64,000 bases of DNA from Arenimonas sp049195245 (GTDB taxonomy: Bacteria > Pseudomonadota > Gammaproteobacteria > Xanthomonadales > Xanthomonadaceae). Below the pieces are notes generated by a model, which saw nothing but the letters and a program-made list of their open reading frames with translations, ran no database searches and was not told where the DNA came from. Position 1 is the stretch's first letter; every line of letters starts with the position of its first letter. The position numbers and the translations under genes are program-made. Positions 34,209 through 42,797 of this stretch are shown one piece after another. The stretch is from contig NZ_JBMIRR010000027.1 in the NCBI RefSeq assembly GCF_049195245.1, positions 620,001 through 684,000 on the forward strand, given 5' to 3'.

Positions 34209-34214
34209 TAAAAT
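34209..34214 (+). promoter_or_regulatory. Candidate -10 before the M14 peptidase gene
   Basis: TAAAAT followed by CGCGGCC, 28 bases before ATG 34243. Confidence 0.4.
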
Positions 34215-34242
34215 CGCGGCCTTCGAACCCGGGACCGCGACC

Positions 34243-35163
34243 ATGAGCCTGAGCTTCTATCCCATCGGCACCCCCGGCACGCCCTGGGGCGCGGACGAAC
34301 GCGCCGCCTGGCGCGCCGCGCAGGTGCGCCAGCGCAGTTATCACGACGACGTGCTGGCCGCGATCGACCGACTGAAGGCGCGCTTTGACGTGAACGAGTA
34401 CGCGGTGCTCGATACCGGCGTGGACGGCAGGTTCCCGCTGTTCGCGCTCAGCAGCAGGGACTGGGACGACACGCTGCCCAGCGCCCTGGTCACCGGCGGC
34501 GTGCACGGCTACGAGACCAGCGGCGTGCAGGGCGCGCTGCAGTTCCTGGACCAGCGCGCGGGCGACTACGCCGGCCGCATCAACCTGCTGGTGGTGCCCT
34601 GCGTCAGCCCCTGGGCCTACGAGCGCATCCAGCGCTGGAACCCGCACGCGGTCGATCCCAACCGCCAGTTCCGCCCCGGTGGTGACGCCGAGGAGTCGGC
34701 GGCGCTGGAGCGGCTGGTGGCGCCCTTGCGCGACCGCTTCCTGGTGCACGTGGACCTGCACGAGACCACCGACACCGATGAATCCGAGTTTCGCCCGGCC
34801 AAGGCCGCCCGCGACGGCCAGCCCTTCGAGCCCGGCGAAATTCCGGACGGCTTCTACACCGTGGGCGACACCGAGGATCCGCAGCCGGCCTTCCAGCAGG
34901 CGGTCATCGCCGCGGTCGAAAAAGTCACGCACATCGCGCCGGCCGACGCGCGGGGCGAGATCATCGGATCGCCGGTGGTGGCGCACGGTGTGATCAACTA
35001 CGAAGTGCGTGACCTGGGCCTGTGCGCCGGCGTCACCACGGCCCGCTACCGCACCACCACCGAGGTCTATCCCGACAGCCCGCGCGCCACGCCCGAGCAG
35101 TGCAATGCGGCGCAGGTGGCGGCGGTGTGCGGCGCGCTCGACTTCGCCCTCGCCGCCGGCTGA
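34243..35163 (+). CDS. M14-family zinc carboxypeptidase-like protein
   Basis: 306 residues, no signal peptide. Zinc ligands are visible in GGVHGYETSG (HxxE) and in FLVHVDLHETTD; substrate-side residues in NRQFRPGG. The arrangement fits the short bacterial M14 (AstE/Mpl-like) group. It removes a C-terminal residue or an acyl/amide group from a small substrate; the actual substrate cannot be told. Cytoplasmic. Confidence 0.85.
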   Translation: MSLSFYPIGTPGTPWGADERAAWRAAQVRQRSYHDDVLAAIDRLKARFDVNEYAVLDTGVDGRFPLFALSSRDWDDTLPSALVTGGVHGYETSGVQGALQFLDQRAGDYAGRINLLVVPCVSPWAYERIQRWNPHAVDPNRQFRPGGDAEESAALERLVAPLRDRFLVHVDLHETTDTDESEFRPAKAARDGQPFEPGEIPDGFYTVGDTEDPQPAFQQAVIAAVEKVTHIAPADARGEIIGSPVVAHGVINYEVRDLGLCAGVTTARYRTTTEVYPDSPRATPEQCNAAQVAAVCGALDFALAAG

Positions 35164-35223
35164 CCCGTTGTGGCGGCGTCGGCGGCCGATTAGGCTGGCG
35201 GCAACGGCCGGGGAGGGCCCTGC

Positions 35224-36249
35224 ATGCGCCTGGGGATGATTGCCGTGCTGGTGCTGGCGATGGTCGGCTGCGGCCACGACCGGCCGCCGCGCGACTATCG
35301 TCCGGCCGAGGGCAGCTGCGAGGACCTGCGCGGGCACTGGATCGTGGACGCCGCCGACCTGGGCTGGCTGGTGCCCGACCGTCGCCTGCCGCAAGGCACG
35401 CGTTTCACCTACCTGAGCATCGTGGACGACCGCAACGGCTCGCTGAGCCTGGTGCTGCGTCCGCGTCGCGAGGACCTGCTCGCGCAGGCCGCCACCTTGC
35501 GCCTGACCGACCAGGATGCCTACCGCGCCTGGCGCGCCGGCGTGCTGGGCGAGCCGATGGAAGGCTACCTGGGCCGCGTGGCCAACGAACGCCCCGGTCC
35601 CGCGGTGGCCTACTCATGGCAGATGGGCATGAGCGAGTGCCGCCGCGACTGGCGACACGGCGGCGGAGGCTATGACCTCACGCCGGCAGCAGGCCGGGAT
35701 CCGGCCGAAAACCTGGCCTTCCTGGCCTTGGGCCGCGGCGAAGGTGGCGAACTGCTGATCGAACGGCACGTGCGCCGCGAGAATTCCTTCGGCAATTTTT
35801 TCGGACAGCCGATCCGCTACTACACCTACGCCTATTCGGAGTGGCGGCGACTGTCGCCGGTGCCCCCCGGGCAGGTGCCCGCACCGCTGACCGCGAAGGA
35901 CCTGGTGGTGATGCCCAGCGCCGCGGACCGGATGTGGGGCGACATCGACCGTCGTCGCGGCTGGAGCAACTTCGGGGGTTGGGTGCGCGACAACGTGCCG
36001 GCCGGCACCGTGATCACCCTCCTGCGCGAGCGGCCGATGGATCCGGTGGCCATGGGCCTGCCGCTGGACCAGATCCGCATCGAGCTGGCGGGCCATTGGC
36101 CGACCGGCGCGCCCGATCCGTTCACGCCGCTGCTGCAGCGGCATCCTGGCGTGGGCCCGATCGAGGTCAAGCAGTCGCGGCTGCAGCCGGACAATCGCTC
36201 GTACCTGCTGCTCGAATTCACCTTCACGGTCGAGCCGGGTCCGCGTTGA
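35224..36249 (+). CDS. Lipoprotein of unknown function
   Basis: 341 residues with lipobox VGC (IAVLVLAMVGCG) and a mature region of no recognised family. Composition is ordinary for the host; it contains an Arg/Trp-rich central block and a C-terminal immunoglobulin-like strand series (SYLLLEFTFTVEPG). GGGAGGG precedes the ATG, and TAGGCT at 35191-35196 is a possible -10. The next gene begins four bases after its stop, so the two are co-transcribed. Confidence 0.7.
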   Translation: MRLGMIAVLVLAMVGCGHDRPPRDYRPAEGSCEDLRGHWIVDAADLGWLVPDRRLPQGTRFTYLSIVDDRNGSLSLVLRPRREDLLAQAATLRLTDQDAYRAWRAGVLGEPMEGYLGRVANERPGPAVAYSWQMGMSECRRDWRHGGGGYDLTPAAGRDPAENLAFLALGRGEGGELLIERHVRRENSFGNFFGQPIRYYTYAYSEWRRLSPVPPGQVPAPLTAKDLVVMPSAADRMWGDIDRRRGWSNFGGWVRDNVPAGTVITLLRERPMDPVAMGLPLDQIRIELAGHWPTGAPDPFTPLLQRHPGVGPIEVKQSRLQPDNRSYLLLEFTFTVEPGPR

Positions 36250-36253
36250 GCCG

Positions 36254-36652
36254 ATGCTGACGCTCCTGGCGCAACTGGTGGTGGTGAAGGCCGCGCTGTA
36301 CCTGCTTGGCCTGGGCCTGGTTGCGCTGGCCCGGCCGGCGATGGCGCGGCGCTTCCTGCGCGGGTTCGCGACCGCGCGCGGCCTGCACTTCCTGGAGATG
36401 GGGCTGCGGATCCTGGTCGGGCTGGCCTTCGTGCACGTTGCCCCGCTGATGCAGTTTTCGCAGGTGTTCCTCGCGCTGGGCTGGCTGCTGATCGTGACCA
36501 GCGCGGTCCTGGTGCTGCTGCCCTGGGACTGGCACCGCCGTTTCGCCGCGCGCTCGGTGCCGCAGGCGCTGAAGTTCCTGCCGCTGATCGGTGTGTCGTC
36601 GCTGGCCGCCGGGGTGGCCATCCTGGGTTGCCTGTTCCCTGACGGTCCCTGA
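36254..36652 (+). CDS. Small four-helix membrane protein
   Basis: 132 residues with four hydrophobic helices (about 3-24, 45-65, 70-92 and 108-127). Charged loops are Arg-rich on the side predicted cytoplasmic. No family recognised. It is tightly linked to the preceding lipoprotein. Confidence 0.65.
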   Translation: MLTLLAQLVVVKAALYLLGLGLVALARPAMARRFLRGFATARGLHFLEMGLRILVGLAFVHVAPLMQFSQVFLALGWLLIVTSAVLVLLPWDWHRRFAARSVPQALKFLPLIGVSSLAAGVAILGCLFPDGP

Positions 36653-36734
36653 GCCTGGCCCCCGACTTTTGCCACGGGTGGGCCGGGCCTGGCGGTGTCA
36701 GTCTGCGGTCTCCATTCTCGCCGGGGGACACCAC

Positions 36735-37886
36735 ATGGGCACCACACGTCGCGACCTGCTCAAGCTGGGAGCGCTGGCCGCCGCCGGCGCCGCCTTGCCG
36801 TCCCTGGCCAACGCACAGGCGGCACCCGCGATCGCCAAGGCCGACAAGCCGCTGCGCATCCTGATCCTGGGCGGCACCGGATTCACCGGGCCCTTCCAGG
36901 TCAACTACGCGCTGGCACGCGGCCACCAGGTGACGATCTTCAACCGCGGCAAGCGGCCTTCGCCGGAGTGGCCGGGCACGGTCGAACAGCTGCTGGGCGA
37001 CCGCAACACCGGCGACCTGAAGTCGCTCGAAGGTCGCGAGTGGGACGTGTGCATCGACAATCCCACCAGCCTGCCGTTCTGGGTGCGCGATGCGGCGGCC
37101 GTGCTCAAGGGCAAGGTGGGCCACTACCTCTTCATCTCCACCATCTCGGTGTATGCCGATGGCTCGAAGCCGGGCATGACCGAATCCGCGGCCGTCGCCG
37201 CCTACACCGGCAAGGACGCGATGGCGGAAACCATCGAGAACCTGCGCGCCAACATGGAGCTTTACGGCCCGCTGAAGGCGCTGAGCGAAGCCGAGGCGCG
37301 CAAGCAGTTCGGCGAGCGCACCACCATCGTGCGCCCGGGCTACATCGTCGGTCCGCGCGACGAGACCGACCGCTTCACCTACTGGCCGCGCCGCATCGCC
37401 GAGCGGGGCGAAGTGCTGGTGCCGGGCGACGGCCATGATCCGGTGCAGATCATCGATGGCCGTGACCTGGGTGAGTGGATGGTGCGGCTGGCCGAGCAGG
37501 GCACTTATGGCACCTTCAACGCGGTGGGTCCGGACTACCGGCTGGGCACCGATGCGATGGTGCATGGCTGCCACGCCGTCACCGGCGGCGACGTCAGGTT
37601 CACGCACGTGCCGGTGGATTTCCTCACCGAACAGAAGGTGTCCTTCGGCGATGAACTGCCGGTGTGGTTCCCGGCGGCGCACGAGTACGGCGGCTACGGC
37701 CAGGTGGACAACCGCAAGGCGATCGCCGCCGGACTCACGTTCCGGCCGCTGGCGACCACGGTGACCGACCTGCTGGCCTGGTACCGCAGCCTGCCGGCCG
37801 AGCGCCAGGCCGAACGCCGCGCGGGCATGGACCGGGCGCGCGAAGCGGCGATCCTCAAGGCCTGGCACGACCGGCCGCAAGGCTGA
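36735..37886 (+). CDS. Tat-exported NAD-dependent epimerase/dehydratase-like protein
   Basis: 383 residues. The N-terminus TTRRDLLKLGALAAAGAALP is a twin-arginine signal. The mature protein is an extended short-chain dehydrogenase: ILILGGTGFTGP (nucleotide loop), HYLFISTISVYADGS, RTTIVRPGYIVGP and an AVGPDYRLG segment. The usual YxxxK pair is altered: Tyr occurs in ELYGPLKALSE, spaced as YxxxK. Tat export fits a protein that folds with bound NAD(P) before secretion. Such periplasmic epimerase-like proteins have no settled function. Confidence 0.85.
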   Translation: MGTTRRDLLKLGALAAAGAALPSLANAQAAPAIAKADKPLRILILGGTGFTGPFQVNYALARGHQVTIFNRGKRPSPEWPGTVEQLLGDRNTGDLKSLEGREWDVCIDNPTSLPFWVRDAAAVLKGKVGHYLFISTISVYADGSKPGMTESAAVAAYTGKDAMAETIENLRANMELYGPLKALSEAEARKQFGERTTIVRPGYIVGPRDETDRFTYWPRRIAERGEVLVPGDGHDPVQIIDGRDLGEWMVRLAEQGTYGTFNAVGPDYRLGTDAMVHGCHAVTGGDVRFTHVPVDFLTEQKVSFGDELPVWFPAAHEYGGYGQVDNRKAIAAGLTFRPLATTVTDLLAWYRSLPAERQAERRAGMDRAREAAILKAWHDRPQG

Positions 37887-37985
37887 ATCCGGCGCGGGCC
37901 CAGGGCGGGTGCTGTCCCTGACGCGGCCCGGCCCACGTTGAATCCCAGAAGGCCGTTCCGACGGGCGGCCGTTCCGGGAGCGGGC

Positions 37986-39272
37986 ATGTCCAAGGCAAGC
38001 AAGAAGGTCGGGTGGGCAACGATGGCGCTGTGCCTCGGGCTGGCGTTGACCGCCTGTACCTCGAGCCACCTGGAGGATCCGCAGGTGGTCGGCCGGCCGG
38101 CCATGGTCGAGCACGGCGGGCAGGCCATGCTCTGGGTGCTGACCAAGCAGGAGGAGAGCCGCGAGGTGCGCGTCACTTCATCCAGCCGGAGCGCCGGCAG
38201 CTGGCGCACCGACACCTTCTTCCACTTCGACCTCACCGCCTACGATCCGGCCGGCGCGCGGCCGGCATGGAACAAGCGCCTGATGACGCTGGGCGATGAC
38301 GAGGCCAGCGGCGCGGGGCCGTCGCGCGTGATCGGTTCAAACACGACCGGGCAACTGCTGGGCCAGGACGGCGACATCGTCTGGCTGCTGATCGACAGCC
38401 TGCCGCTGGGCCTGAGCGCCACTGACGGCCGCGTCGTCGCCGATGCCGCGGCCCTGGAAGCGCGCAATGCCGGGCTCAAGGGCGTGATGCCCCGCGACGC
38501 CAAGTTCTACGACTTCGACGCGGGCCTGGTGGTGCTGGCCGCCGACGGACGCCACCATGTCATCCGTGGCCCGGACCTGAAGGCCGCGGACTACCAGCCT
38601 CCCAGTCGATCGGTGCCGTTGGAGGTGGAGATCGACGGCCGGCGCCACATGCTGCCCTTGCGTCCGGTGATGGGCGAGCCGCCGTCGCGCAACTTCAGTC
38701 TGGGCGGGCAGTGGATCGGCCTGTTCTCGGAGAAGGAGGCCGCGGACGCGGCAAACGATCCCTTCGGTCGGCACTACGTGTTTCCGTACGTGATCCTGGA
38801 CGAAGGGGCGCTGGCCCGCCGCAGCTTCTGGCGCGGGCGCATCGAGAACAAGCAGCACTTCGACGAGAATTTTCCGCACATCGCAGGCATGGACGCGATT
38901 CCCGAATCGCCAACCTTCATCCGGGGACGATTCGTTGCCAGGGGATCCGAGGGTGTGCCCGTGCGGCTCGCGGCGCCCGACAGCGTGCTGGTCTGGCACC
39001 TGACGCGCATCGACAGTGCGGGTCGCGTCGCGCTCACCCGCCTGGGTACCGACCTGCGCACCCTGTGGACGACCGAGTTGCCCTTGAGCGAAAGCGGCAT
39101 GATCCAGCCGATGCAGCGCTGGCAGCTTGCGGGTCACCTGGTGGTGCTGGGCGACCAGGAGTTCGTGGACGACGGCGTCACGCGCCGCGAAACCTACCTC
39201 AGCTCGGTTCAGCTCGCGGATGGCAAACTGCGGTCCTGGAACCTGATCCGGCAACGCGCCCTAGACGAATGA
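37986..39272 (+). CDS. PA2928-family lipoprotein
   Basis: 428 residues. Signal with lipobox LTAC (ALCLGLALTACTSS), then a globular protein that mixes strands such as HGGQAMLWVLTKQEESREV and RYVFPYVILDEGALARRSFW. It resembles the PA2928 family of Pseudomonas, which lacks a known role. The start ATG 37986 follows GGGAG. Monocistronic or with the Anbu gene 61 bases on. Confidence 0.7.
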   Translation: MSKASKKVGWATMALCLGLALTACTSSHLEDPQVVGRPAMVEHGGQAMLWVLTKQEESREVRVTSSSRSAGSWRTDTFFHFDLTAYDPAGARPAWNKRLMTLGDDEASGAGPSRVIGSNTTGQLLGQDGDIVWLLIDSLPLGLSATDGRVVADAAALEARNAGLKGVMPRDAKFYDFDAGLVVLAADGRHHVIRGPDLKAADYQPPSRSVPLEVEIDGRRHMLPLRPVMGEPPSRNFSLGGQWIGLFSEKEAADAANDPFGRHYVFPYVILDEGALARRSFWRGRIENKQHFDENFPHIAGMDAIPESPTFIRGRFVARGSEGVPVRLAAPDSVLVWHLTRIDSAGRVALTRLGTDLRTLWTTELPLSESGMIQPMQRWQLAGHLVVLGDQEFVDDGVTRRETYLSSVQLADGKLRSWNLIRQRALDE

Positions 39273-39333
39273 CGCGCGCGCCCGGGGATCGGCTTCCGTT
39301 CCTGGGCCACGGGCCCGCTGCTGGAGGATGCGC

Positions 39334-40077
39334 ATGACCTACTGTGTTGGCCTGCGGCTGGACCAGGGCCTCGTCATGCTGGCGGATACCCGTACCAATG
39401 CCGGTTTCGACAACATCTCCTGCTTCTCCAAGCTGCACCGCTTCCATCGGCCCGGCGACCGCATGATCGCCATCTTGTCGGCCGGTAACCTGGCGGTGTC
39501 GCAGGCGGTGCTGACCCTGGTCCGGGACGGGCTGACGGATCCGGAAACCGGTGGGGTCGAATCGCTGCTCACCGTGCCGACCATGTTCCGCGCCGCCGGC
39601 CTGGTGAGCGAGGCGGTACGTCACGTGCACCACATCCATGGCGACGGCATGAAGCTGCAGGGCGTTGATTTCGACGTCAGCTTCCTGGTGGGCGGCCAGA
39701 TCGCCGGCGGTGAGCTGGCCCTGTTCCAGGTCTATTCGGCCGGCAACTTCATCCAGGCCACCACCGACACGGCCTTCTTGCAGATCGGCGAACACAAGTA
39801 CGGCAAGCCGATCCTGGATCGCGCCATCACGCCGGAGACCTCGCTGGTGGATGCGACCAAGCTGGCGCTGATCTCGATGGACTCCACGCTGCGCTCCAAC
39901 CTCAGCGTGGGCATGCCGCTGGACCTGCTGGTCTACCGCGAAGGCGAGGTGGACAGCGCGGTGACGCAGCGCATCGCCGAGCGCGATCCCTACTTCGAGC
40001 TGGTGCGCGAGCGCTGGTCGGACGCGCTGGCCAAGGCCCACCGCGACATTCCCGCGCCGGAGTGGCTGGGGTCCTGA
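39334..40077 (+). CDS. Anbu-type proteasome-like peptidase
   Basis: 247 residues starting MTYCVGLRLDQGLVMLADTRTN. The Thr after Met becomes the N-terminal nucleophile once Met is removed, and the ADTRTNAG block carries the Asp of the Ntn fold; Lys is in SKLHRF. This is the ancestral beta-subunit (Anbu), self-assembling and found in many proteobacteria. It is usually linked to an ATP-grasp protein, an alpha-E protein and a transglutaminase, none of which is nearby here. GGAGG precedes the ATG. The last 88 bases overlap the convergent YihY gene. Confidence 0.9.
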   Translation: MTYCVGLRLDQGLVMLADTRTNAGFDNISCFSKLHRFHRPGDRMIAILSAGNLAVSQAVLTLVRDGLTDPETGGVESLLTVPTMFRAAGLVSEAVRHVHHIHGDGMKLQGVDFDVSFLVGGQIAGGELALFQVYSAGNFIQATTDTAFLQIGEHKYGKPILDRAITPETSLVDATKLALISMDSTLRSNLSVGMPLDLLVYREGEVDSAVTQRIAERDPYFELVRERWSDALAKAHRDIPAPEWLGS

Positions 40078-40967
40078 GTCCGGCGCCGGGCCTGCAGGCG
40101 CTCGTCGATGACCGCGGTGATCAGTGCACCGACGAAGAACACCAGCGCCGCGTAGTACATCCACACCAGCAGCACCACCAGGGTGCCGAAGGCGCCGTAG
40201 GCGCTGCCCGGTGCGGCCTGGGCGATGTAGAGCCCGATCAGCCAGCGCCCGAGCACGAACAGAGAAGCCGTCACCGCGCCGCCCAGGAAGGCCTGGCGCC
40301 AGCGCACGCGGCGGTCGGGCAGATAGTGGTACAGCAGCGCAAACGCCACCACGTACAGGCCCAGCGTGATCAGGTTGCCCACGGTGGGCACCAGCGACGG
40401 CAGGTTGGCGAACAGCACCTGCACGGCGGTGGTGAGCATCATGGACACCAGCAGCAGGAAGCCCAGCGCCAGCACCACGCCGAAAGAAAAAATGCGCTTG
40501 CGCAGCCACACCAGCGCACCGCCGCTCAGCTGCTCGGCATCGGTGGCAAAGATGGCGTTGAGCGTGGCCTGCAGCTGCGCGAACACCACCGTGGCGCCGA
40601 CGAACAGCAGCAGGGTGCTCCATAGTCCCGCCAGCGAGCCCAGGTCGGGCCGGTCCTGCGCGCTGTCGAGCACGGTGGCGGCCACTTCCGCGGCGTGGTT
40701 GCCGGCCAGCGCCGAGATCTGTTCCAGCAGGGCCGCCTGGGCCGAAGGCAGCATGGAGGCGGTGAACCACAGCACCAGCAACAGCAGCGGTGCCAGCGAC
40801 ACCAGGGCGTAGAACGACAGTGCTGCCGCGTGGGCCAGCAGGTCGCGGTCGATGAAGCGCTGCAGCAGGGCGGCGGGCAGGCTGCGGGCCACGCGCGCGT
40901 GCAGGCGGGCCAGCCGGTCGCGTCGGCGCTTCCAGGCCTGTTGTCGCGGGGATGACCTGCCGTCCAT
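39990..40967 (-). CDS. YihY/virulence factor BrkB-family membrane protein
   Basis: 325 residues with about six transmembrane helices. Family blocks are LAHAAALSFYALVSLAPLLLL, GSLAGLWSTLLLFVGATVVFAQLQATLNAIF and AYGAFGTLVVLLVWMYYAALVFFVGALIT. The family spans the inner membrane and was wrongly named ribonuclease BN in the past; its role is not settled. The C-terminal tail is polar and encoded across the 3' end of the Anbu gene. Confidence 0.9.
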   Translation of the reverse strand: MDGRSSPRQQAWKRRRDRLARLHARVARSLPAALLQRFIDRDLLAHAAALSFYALVSLAPLLLLVLWFTASMLPSAQAALLEQISALAGNHAAEVAATVLDSAQDRPDLGSLAGLWSTLLLFVGATVVFAQLQATLNAIFATDAEQLSGGALVWLRKRIFSFGVVLALGFLLLVSMMLTTAVQVLFANLPSLVPTVGNLITLGLYVVAFALLYHYLPDRRVRWRQAFLGGAVTASLFVLGRWLIGLYIAQAAPGSAYGAFGTLVVLLVWMYYAALVFFVGALITAVIDERLQARRRTQDPSHSGAGMSRWALASASDQRSRTSSK

Positions 40968-41091
40968 CGCCGCTCAGGCGTCCTTGGCCGACGAGGGCGG
41001 GCAATGGCTTTTGCCGGGCCCACGGTCTGGAGTAATCTCGCGCCGATGCCCCGCCGGGGCCCGCACCGCTTCCGCAGACGAGGATGTACCG

Positions 41092-41376
41092 ATGAAACCG
41101 CGCCTTTGCCTCACCGTCGCCGCCTCCCTGCTGCTGCTCGGCGCCTGCGCCTCCGGTCCCGAACCCGCGCCCCAACCGGTCGCGGCGCCCGACCTCGCGG
41201 CTGCCCCGATCGACCCGGCCGGTGGCCGTTGGAAGCTGGTGTCCTGCCACGTGGACGGACGGGGTTGCCGGGACGAGGACATCTATCGCTCCGAAGAAGG
41301 CTGCCTGCGCGCCAGCCGCGAACTCGAGCGCGACGATCGCGACCGCCGGGCCGCCTGCCGCAAGCTGGCGCAGTGA
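41092..41376 (+). CDS. Small lipoprotein
   Basis: 94 residues: signal with lipobox LLGAC, Pro/Ala-rich linker (PEPAPQPVAAPDLAAAPID), then a short domain with three Cys (KLVSCHVDGRGCRDED, GCLRASREL) and an Arg-rich C-terminus with a further Cys. Four Cys could form two disulphides. TAATCT at 41033-41038 and GACGAGG before the ATG support expression. Confidence 0.65.
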   Translation: MKPRLCLTVAASLLLLGACASGPEPAPQPVAAPDLAAAPIDPAGGRWKLVSCHVDGRGCRDEDIYRSEEGCLRASRELERDDRDRRAACRKLAQ

Positions 41377-41379
41377 AAC

Positions 41380-41404
41380 CGGCCGGGCCTCAGGCCCGGC
41401 CCGG
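41380..41404. terminator. GC-rich hairpin between convergent genes
   Basis: GGCCGGGCC and GGCCCGGCC arms around TCA, a few bases after the lipoprotein stop and just before the convergent stop at 41407. No U-run. Likely acts for both strands. Confidence 0.5.
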
Positions 41405-41406
41405 GT

Positions 41407-41889
41407 TCAACGCAGGTCAACGTTGGCCGTCTTGTCCTGGTAGTCCTTCTCGGGGTTGATCCCCAGCATCATCTTGACGCCGGCCAGCAGGTTGTTCTCG
41501 TTGAGCCAGATTTCAGCGTGCTCGGCATCCAGGCGCAGCAGCGCCAGCTTCGGGTCGTCCTTGCCCTCGTACCAGGCGGCGATGAACGGGTTCCAGAGGC
41601 GATCGATCACGGCACGGTCCTGGTCGATGTGCAGGGTGCCGGTGATGCTGGCGAACAGGCTGTGGTTCTTGGCGCTGAACGCGGCGATGGCGCGATGGCC
41701 GGGCGTCAGCTTCTGCACGAGCGCGGTGTCGCGCGAACCGAAGAACCAGATCGGGCTGCGTTCGTTTTCGACCTGTGCGGTCATCGGCCGCGAGTGGCCG
41801 CCTTCGACGCCGTCCAGGCCCAGCATCAGGGTGCGGTCGGAGTCGAGGGCTTTCCAGAGTTTCTTTTCAAGTTCCTGTGGCGTGCTCAT
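41407..41889 (-). CDS. Pyridoxamine 5'-phosphate oxidase-like general stress protein
   Basis: 160 residues. MSTPQELEKKLWKALDSDRTLML and GHSRPMTAQVENERSPIWFFGSRDTAL match the FMN-binding split barrel group annotated as general stress protein 26-like. The group binds FMN or F420 weakly; a redox reaction is assumed but not established. GAGGA lies eight bases before the ATG. Divergent from DUF1697. Confidence 0.87.
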   Translation of the reverse strand: MSTPQELEKKLWKALDSDRTLMLGLDGVEGGHSRPMTAQVENERSPIWFFGSRDTALVQKLTPGHRAIAAFSAKNHSLFASITGTLHIDQDRAVIDRLWNPFIAAWYEGKDDPKLALLRLDAEHAEIWLNENNLLAGVKMMLGINPEKDYQDKTANVDLR

Positions 41890-42021
41890 GCGTGCGGTCC
41901 TCGGGGGGAAGGCCCGACTATCGGGCGCAAACAGAATCCGCCTTCTGCAGTGGCTGCAACGTGAACTGCAAATTGCCTCGCGACGGCGCATGATTCCTGC
42001 AAGCTGCAAGGAGCCATCGCA

Positions 42022-42534
42022 ATGAATCGCTACGTCGCACTGCTTCGCGCGGTCAACGTGGGCGGCACCGGCAAGCTGCCGATGGCCGACCTGCGCGCCT
42101 TGTGCGAGAGCGCGGGCTTCTCGCGCGTCAGCACCTATATCGCCAGTGGCAACGTGCTGTTCGAAAGCGCGATGTCGTCGCTCGATGCCCGCGCCCGCCT
42201 GGCGCGGGCGCTGCAGGACTACGCGGGAAAACCCGTGGGCGTGCAGCTGCGGCAACCCGCCGACCTGGCCAGGCTGCGCGACGGCAATCCCTGGCCCGGG
42301 GCTGCCGGCAATCGCGTCATCGTGGTCTTCCTCGAGGCTCCGCTGCCCGAAGGCTGGGAGTCACGGGTGAAGGGGCGGGGCGAGGAACAGCTGCAGGCCC
42401 AGGCCGATGCGCTCTACATCCACTACGGCGAAGGCATGCGCGAGTCGAAGCTGGTGGTGCCCGATGCGAGCGTGGGTACGGCACGCAATCTCAACACGGT
42501 GGCCAGACTGGCCGAGCTCTCGGCCCTGCCCTGA
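42022..42534 (+). CDS. DUF1697-family protein
   Basis: 170 residues starting MNRYVALLRAVNVGGTGKLPMADL, the family's diagnostic opening, and containing VSTYIASGNVLFES. DUF1697 proteins have a ferredoxin-like fold and no known function. AAGGAG precedes the start. Downstream is the mini-gene on the opposite strand. Confidence 0.93.
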   Translation: MNRYVALLRAVNVGGTGKLPMADLRALCESAGFSRVSTYIASGNVLFESAMSSLDARARLARALQDYAGKPVGVQLRQPADLARLRDGNPWPGAAGNRVIVVFLEAPLPEGWESRVKGRGEEQLQAQADALYIHYGEGMRESKLVVPDASVGTARNLNTVARLAELSALP

Positions 42535-42548
42535 GCGCGGGCAGGGCA

Positions 42549-42597
42549 ATAAAAAGGGCCGGCGGCGCCCCGCCATCGGCGGGAGGACGCTGGCCCC
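42549..42597 (-). terminator. Intrinsic terminator of the mini-gene
   Basis: On the minus strand a GC-rich stem (arms 42588-42596 and 42556-42564, one mismatch) encloses a second perfect stem CCCGCC-GAT-GGCGGG (42569-42583) and is followed directly by TTTTTATT. It is one of the few structures in the window with a real U-tract, and it faces the minus strand only. Confidence 0.65.
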
Positions 42598-42621
42598 CTG
42601 GAAACGGGTGGCAGCCGGGAA

Positions 42622-42678
42622 TCAGCGACCGCGGAGGCGGGCGACGCGGCGGCGGGCGCGGGCTTTCTTGGTTTTCAT
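42622..42678 (-). CDS. 18-codon arginine/lysine-rich mini-gene
   Basis: Reads MKTKKARARRRVARLRGR on the minus strand, too short for usual gene calls. Twelve of 18 residues are Lys or Arg. A GACAAT box lies 29 bases before the ATG, the same spacing as at other promoters here, and a U-tract terminator begins 25 bases after the stop, giving a compact transcript of about 150 bases. No Shine-Dalgarno is clear. It could equally be a small RNA whose apparent frame is chance, but all parts are in the right order. No homologue recalled. Confidence 0.42.
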   Translation of the reverse strand: MKTKKARARRRVARLRGR

Positions 42679-42707
42679 GGGTAGGGCCTGGGTGGGTGAA
42701 GGGCGGG

Positions 42708-42713
42708 ATTGTC
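42708..42713 (-). promoter_or_regulatory. Candidate -10 of the mini-gene
   Basis: GACAAT on the minus strand followed by CCCGCCC, 29 bases from the mini-gene ATG at 42678. Confidence 0.4.
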
Positions 42714-42797
42714 CCACATCCGGGCCCCGGCTGCCCCGTCTGCGCACCTTCTCGCCCTGGGCCGGCCTCTATCAGGCAAACCCCAAGGAGAACCGCC

